Source: Ferrovum myxofaciens
GTDB taxonomy: Bacteria > Pseudomonadota > Gammaproteobacteria > Burkholderiales > Ferrovaceae
Assembly: GCF_000735045.1 (NCBI RefSeq)
Contig: NZ_JPOQ01000059.1
Span: forward strand, 1-45,681
Reading direction: 5' to 3'
DNA: 45,681 bases
Position numbers and translations under genes: made by a program. The number at the start of each line of letters is the position of its first letter. The first letter of the stretch is position 1. Shown in pieces: positions 42,809 to 45,681 of the stretch. The notes beneath the pieces are model-generated. The model searched no databases. It saw nothing but the letters and a program-made list of their open reading frames with translations, and was not told the DNA's origin.

Positions 42809-43833
42809 ATCGGTTCGTAACCAGACTGTGGATGCTGGCGATGGTTCTGAGCGTCGTCACTGCCCAAGGGGAAGAAGAAGGCGTGGTACAAATTCGTACC
42901 CAGCCTTTGCAGCGTCAAGTCATGAGTTTTACGGTAACGGGCTATGGTACGGTAACTTCGACACCGCGCAATACTCAAAGCATTGCCTTGCCCCGTGCCG
43001 GGATGGTGGATCAGGTACGGGTGACGCCCGGACAGAGGGTGGCCCAGGGGGAACCTCTTTTCGAGTTCGTAACGGACCCGACCAGCGTAGTGGGTCATAC
43101 CCAGGCGCAGACCACGTGGGACTTTGCGCACAACGAATATGCCCGTCTTCAACGGCAGTACGAGCAACAACTGGTTACGGTCAGCCAACTGGAGGCCGCC
43201 CGCAAGGCACTACGCGATGCCGAAAGTGCCTTGCAGGCCCAGGATCGGTTGGGGGCAGGCAGTGAACGGGTGACCGTTGGCGCCCCTTTTGAGGGGGTGA
43301 TTCTGACTCAAAGCGTGGCACAGGGCGAACGCATTCCAGCGGGGACCACCATTTTGCAATTAGCGCGACGAGCGCAGCCTCAAGTTCAACTGACGCTTCC
43401 CGTGGAGGAAGCCGGACAAGTGCGCGAGGGCATGCCGGTCACCCTGACGCCGCTCTTCGGGCCACCACAATCCTGGCACGGAACCGTGGTGGCCCTCCAG
43501 GGCATGATCAATGCCCAGACCCAGGGGGTGGACCTGTGGGTTCGACTGGATCCTGGGGTTGATCCGGTTCTGGGTATGAAGGTGCGCGCGACACTGGAGG
43601 TGCGGACCCAAACCCTGTGGACCGTACCGCGCTCTGCGGTGCTGCGCGATGAGGCAGGGGAGGCGTACCTTTTTCAGGTACAGGAGGGTCATGCCCATCG
43701 GGTAGCCGTGACTGCCTTTGAAAACGGTACCATGACCGGGGTGGAAGGGGCCCTGAACCCAACCTTGCCGGTGGTGGTGGAGGGCAATTATGAATTGGCC
43801 GACGGCATGGCCGTGCGTGGGACTGGACGATGA
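42805..43833 (+). CDS. RND efflux periplasmic adaptor (membrane fusion protein)
   Basis: A 342-residue HlyD/RND-type adaptor. A signal peptide (LWMLAMVLSVVTAQG) precedes a lipoyl-type half (GMVDQVRVTPGQRVAQGEPLFEF), a short helical hairpin (about residues 95-150: QTTWDFAHNEYARLQRQYEQQLVTVSQLEAARKAL), the second lipoyl half (VGAPFEGVILTQSVAQGERI) and beta-barrel and membrane-proximal domains. It links the outer-membrane channel and the pump. No metal-binding His/Met-rich N terminus of the CusB kind is seen. ATGA overlaps on both sides. Confidence 0.92.
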   Translation: MNRFVTRLWMLAMVLSVVTAQGEEEGVVQIRTQPLQRQVMSFTVTGYGTVTSTPRNTQSIALPRAGMVDQVRVTPGQRVAQGEPLFEFVTDPTSVVGHTQAQTTWDFAHNEYARLQRQYEQQLVTVSQLEAARKALRDAESALQAQDRLGAGSERVTVGAPFEGVILTQSVAQGERIPAGTTILQLARRAQPQVQLTLPVEEAGQVREGMPVTLTPLFGPPQSWHGTVVALQGMINAQTQGVDLWVRLDPGVDPVLGMKVRATLEVRTQTLWTVPRSAVLRDEAGEAYLFQVQEGHAHRVAVTAFENGTMTGVEGALNPTLPVVVEGNYELADGMAVRGTGR

Positions 43834-45681
43834 ACTGGGGTCAATGGGTACGCGCCCACCGGCGGTCCCTGCTGTTTTTTTTGCTGGCACTGGTGATTGC
43901 CGGGAGTGTGACGGCCTTTCGATTGCCGGTCACCCTCTTTCCCCAGGTGGATTTTCCTCGGGTGGAAGTGACCCTCGATGCAGGGGATCGACCGGCCGAA
44001 CAGATGGCCATGCAGGTGACCATTCCGGTGGAGGAGATGGTACGCCGGGTGCCTGGGGTACTGTCGGTTCGTTCTACCACCAGTCGGGGCACGGCGGAAG
44101 TTTCGGTGAACTTTCCCTGGGGGCGCGACATGACCGTGGCGACCATGCAGATCGATGCGGCCATTGCGCAGATTCTGTCCACCCTGCCTGCCGGGACCAC
44201 CATGCTGACCCGTCACATGGATCCGACGGTCTTCCCCTTCATGGCCTACAGTCTGACATCGGATCGGGTGCCCCTTACGGCGCTGCATGATTTGGCGCAA
44301 TATCAGTTGCGTCCACTTTTGTCGGGGGTGGAAGGAGTGGCACGGGTTCAGACCGTCGGGGGAGCCCAGGAGGAGTACCGGGTCACCCTTGATCCGGGTC
44401 GGTTGCAGGCCTGTGGCCTGACCGTGGCGGATGTGGCGCGGATCCTGGGAGCAGCCAACGTGATTTCGGCCATCGGTCGCCTGGAGGACCATTACAAGTT
44501 ATATCTGGGGATTTCCGATACGCGCCTGCAGACCTTGACGGACCTCCGTCAGACCGTACTGTTGAGCAGTTCCGGTGGAGTGGTGCGGGTCGGGGATGTG
44601 GGCGTGGTCTCCATCGGGACCACCCCTCAGTGGATTCGGGTCAACGCTGATGGGCGCGAGGCTGTTTTACTGAATGTCTATCAGCAGCCTTCGGGCAACA
44701 GTGTACAGATTTCCCGCGCCATCGAGCAGCGTATTCGGGCGTTTCATCTGCCGCCCGGAGTTAAACTGGCGCGCTGGTACGACCAGAGTCAACTGGTGTT
44801 GCAGGCTGCTGCCAGTGTGCGCGACGCGATTTTCATCGGCGTGGCTCTGGCAGCGGGTATCCTCCTTCTGTTTCTGCGCAATCTCAAGGTGACGATCATT
44901 GCCTTGCTGGTGGTTCCCGCTGTCTTGGCGACTTCCATGATCCTGCTCAGAGTGCTGGACATGAGTTTCAATATCATGACTCTGGGCGGAATAGCTGCCG
45001 CAGTGGGACTTATCATCGATGATGCCATCGTCATGCTGGAACATATCGTCCGTCGTCTGCGCTCCAGCCACGAATTGACCCATGAGCGGGTGATGAGCGC
45101 GGCGCGGGAGTTTGCGGCCCCTCTGGTGGGTTCCTCTGCAGCTACCATGATCATCTTCATTCCTCTGGCATTTCTCGACGGGGTGACAGGCGCCTTTTTC
45201 AAGGCGTTGTCCCTGACCATGGTGATCTGTTTGTTCCTGTCCTTTTTGGTAACCTGGCTGGCTGTTCCTCTGCTGGCGGATATTTTTCTTGGTCACCGGG
45301 ATGCGTTTCAGGAAGAAGGGGGGCGTCTGACCCGCTGGGTGCATGATCATTATGATGCCCTGATGCGCGGGTTGTTTCGGCACCCCTCAAGGGTTCTGCT
45401 GTTCATTCTGCCGCTGTTGGGAGCCGGGGGCCTGGCCTGGGAGCAGCTGGGTTCGGGGTTCATGCCCACTATGGATGAAGGGGGCTTCGTTCTCGATTAT
45501 CGTTCTCCACCGGGAACTTCGCTGACTGAAACCGACCGCCTGTTACGCCAGGTGGAAGCCATCATCAAGGCGGACCCCAACGTGGAGACCTATTCCCGGC
45601 GCACCGGCACGCAATTGAGTGGCGGGGTCACCGAGGCCAACGAAGGTGATTTCTTCATCCGTCTCAAAGCCCAACCCCGCC
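43830..45681 (+). CDS. RND efflux pump permease (3' part outside window)
   Basis: An open frame of 617 codons continuing past the right edge; full members are about 1,000 residues. TM1 is at residues 13-33; a porter domain follows; TM2-6 begin near residue 330. The proton-relay motif GLIIDDAIVMLEHIVRRL has the two adjacent aspartates of drug-type RND pumps (AcrB Asp407/408), not the VDAAIVM of metal-type CusA/CzcA. After the TM6 loop comes TMDEGGFVLDYRSPPGTSLTETDRLLRQ and SRRTGTQLSGGVTEANEGDFFI. Substrate unknown; drug or organic compound more likely than metal. Confidence 0.92.
   Translation, partial: MNWGQWVRAHRRSLLFFLLALVIAGSVTAFRLPVTLFPQVDFPRVEVTLDAGDRPAEQMAMQVTIPVEEMVRRVPGVLSVRSTTSRGTAEVSVNFPWGRDMTVATMQIDAAIAQILSTLPAGTTMLTRHMDPTVFPFMAYSLTSDRVPLTALHDLAQYQLRPLLSGVEGVARVQTVGGAQEEYRVTLDPGRLQACGLTVADVARILGAANVISAIGRLEDHYKLYLGISDTRLQTLTDLRQTVLLSSSGGVVRVGDVGVVSIGTTPQWIRVNADGREAVLLNVYQQPSGNSVQISRAIEQRIRAFHLPPGVKLARWYDQSQLVLQAAASVRDAIFIGVALAAGILLLFLRNLKVTIIALLVVPAVLATSMILLRVLDMSFNIMTLGGIAAAVGLIIDDAIVMLEHIVRRLRSSHELTHERVMSAAREFAAPLVGSSAATMIIFIPLAFLDGVTGAFFKALSLTMVICLFLSFLVTWLAVPLLADIFLGHRDAFQEEGGRLTRWVHDHYDALMRGLFRHPSRVLLFILPLLGAGGLAWEQLGSGFMPTMDEGGFVLDYRSPPGTSLTETDRLLRQVEAIIKADPNVETYSRRTGTQLSGGVTEANEGDFFIRLKAQPR

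Overview
This window is about 45.7 kb of Gram-negative chromosome carrying some 51 protein genes packed with very short gaps. There is no gene-free stretch longer than about 170 bases, and I saw no tRNA, rRNA, CRISPR array, insertion sequence or phage. Gene order is strongly betaproteobacterial: rhodanese–grxC–secB–gpsA facing trmL–comF; gpmA–envC–ctpA–moeB; leuB–asd–truA–trpF–trpB–trpA–accD–SPOR–cvpA–purF–metZ; and an EarP/EF-P(Arg32) pair. Base composition looks moderately GC-rich. The species cannot be fixed from the sequence alone; a Nitrosomonadales- or Ferrovales-like betaproteobacterium is my inference.

Layout. 1–2665: envelope and small secreted proteins, a short-chain dehydrogenase and CreA. 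2789–4122: an epimerase and a small membrane protein. 4141–6470: the most interesting locus, a PlcP-type metallophosphoesterase, an Agt-type glycosyltransferase and diacylglycerol kinase DgkA, preceded by two tandem PHO-box-like elements made of four 7-mers at exact 11-bp steps, placed 10 bp from a -10. It reads as a phosphate-starvation cassette that converts phospholipids into glycolipids. 6421–12876: an EamA transporter, AmpD, transhydrogenase PntAB, a beta-barrel-like protein with a second PHO-box-like site, and a GlcG/HbpS protein. 12884–15759: EarP, EF-P and an esterase. 15772–20310: DadA, pyrophosphatase, BioB-BioC and ComF. 20343–29194: TrmL, GpsA, SecB, GrxC, a cysteine-less rhodanese, an AlkA-type glycosylase, GpmA, EnvC, CtpA, MoeB and TsaD. 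29357–41385: a DUF3455 lipoprotein, an SDR, and the leu/asd/tru/trp/acc/SPOR/pur/met block, in which cvpA is inverted and the usual folC and fimV are absent. 41450–45681: an RND tripartite efflux operon that runs off the right edge.

How the parts fit. Most genes are housekeeping: amino-acid, purine, biotin and fatty-acid precursors, protein export, peptidoglycan turnover and translation quality. The adaptive layer is in the envelope: the PHO-box-linked lipid remodelling cassette, a possibly PHO-controlled outer-membrane protein, and an RND pump. Several transcription units share an extended -10 (TGnTAnAAT-like) promoter without a clear -35, and two transcripts may be leaderless.
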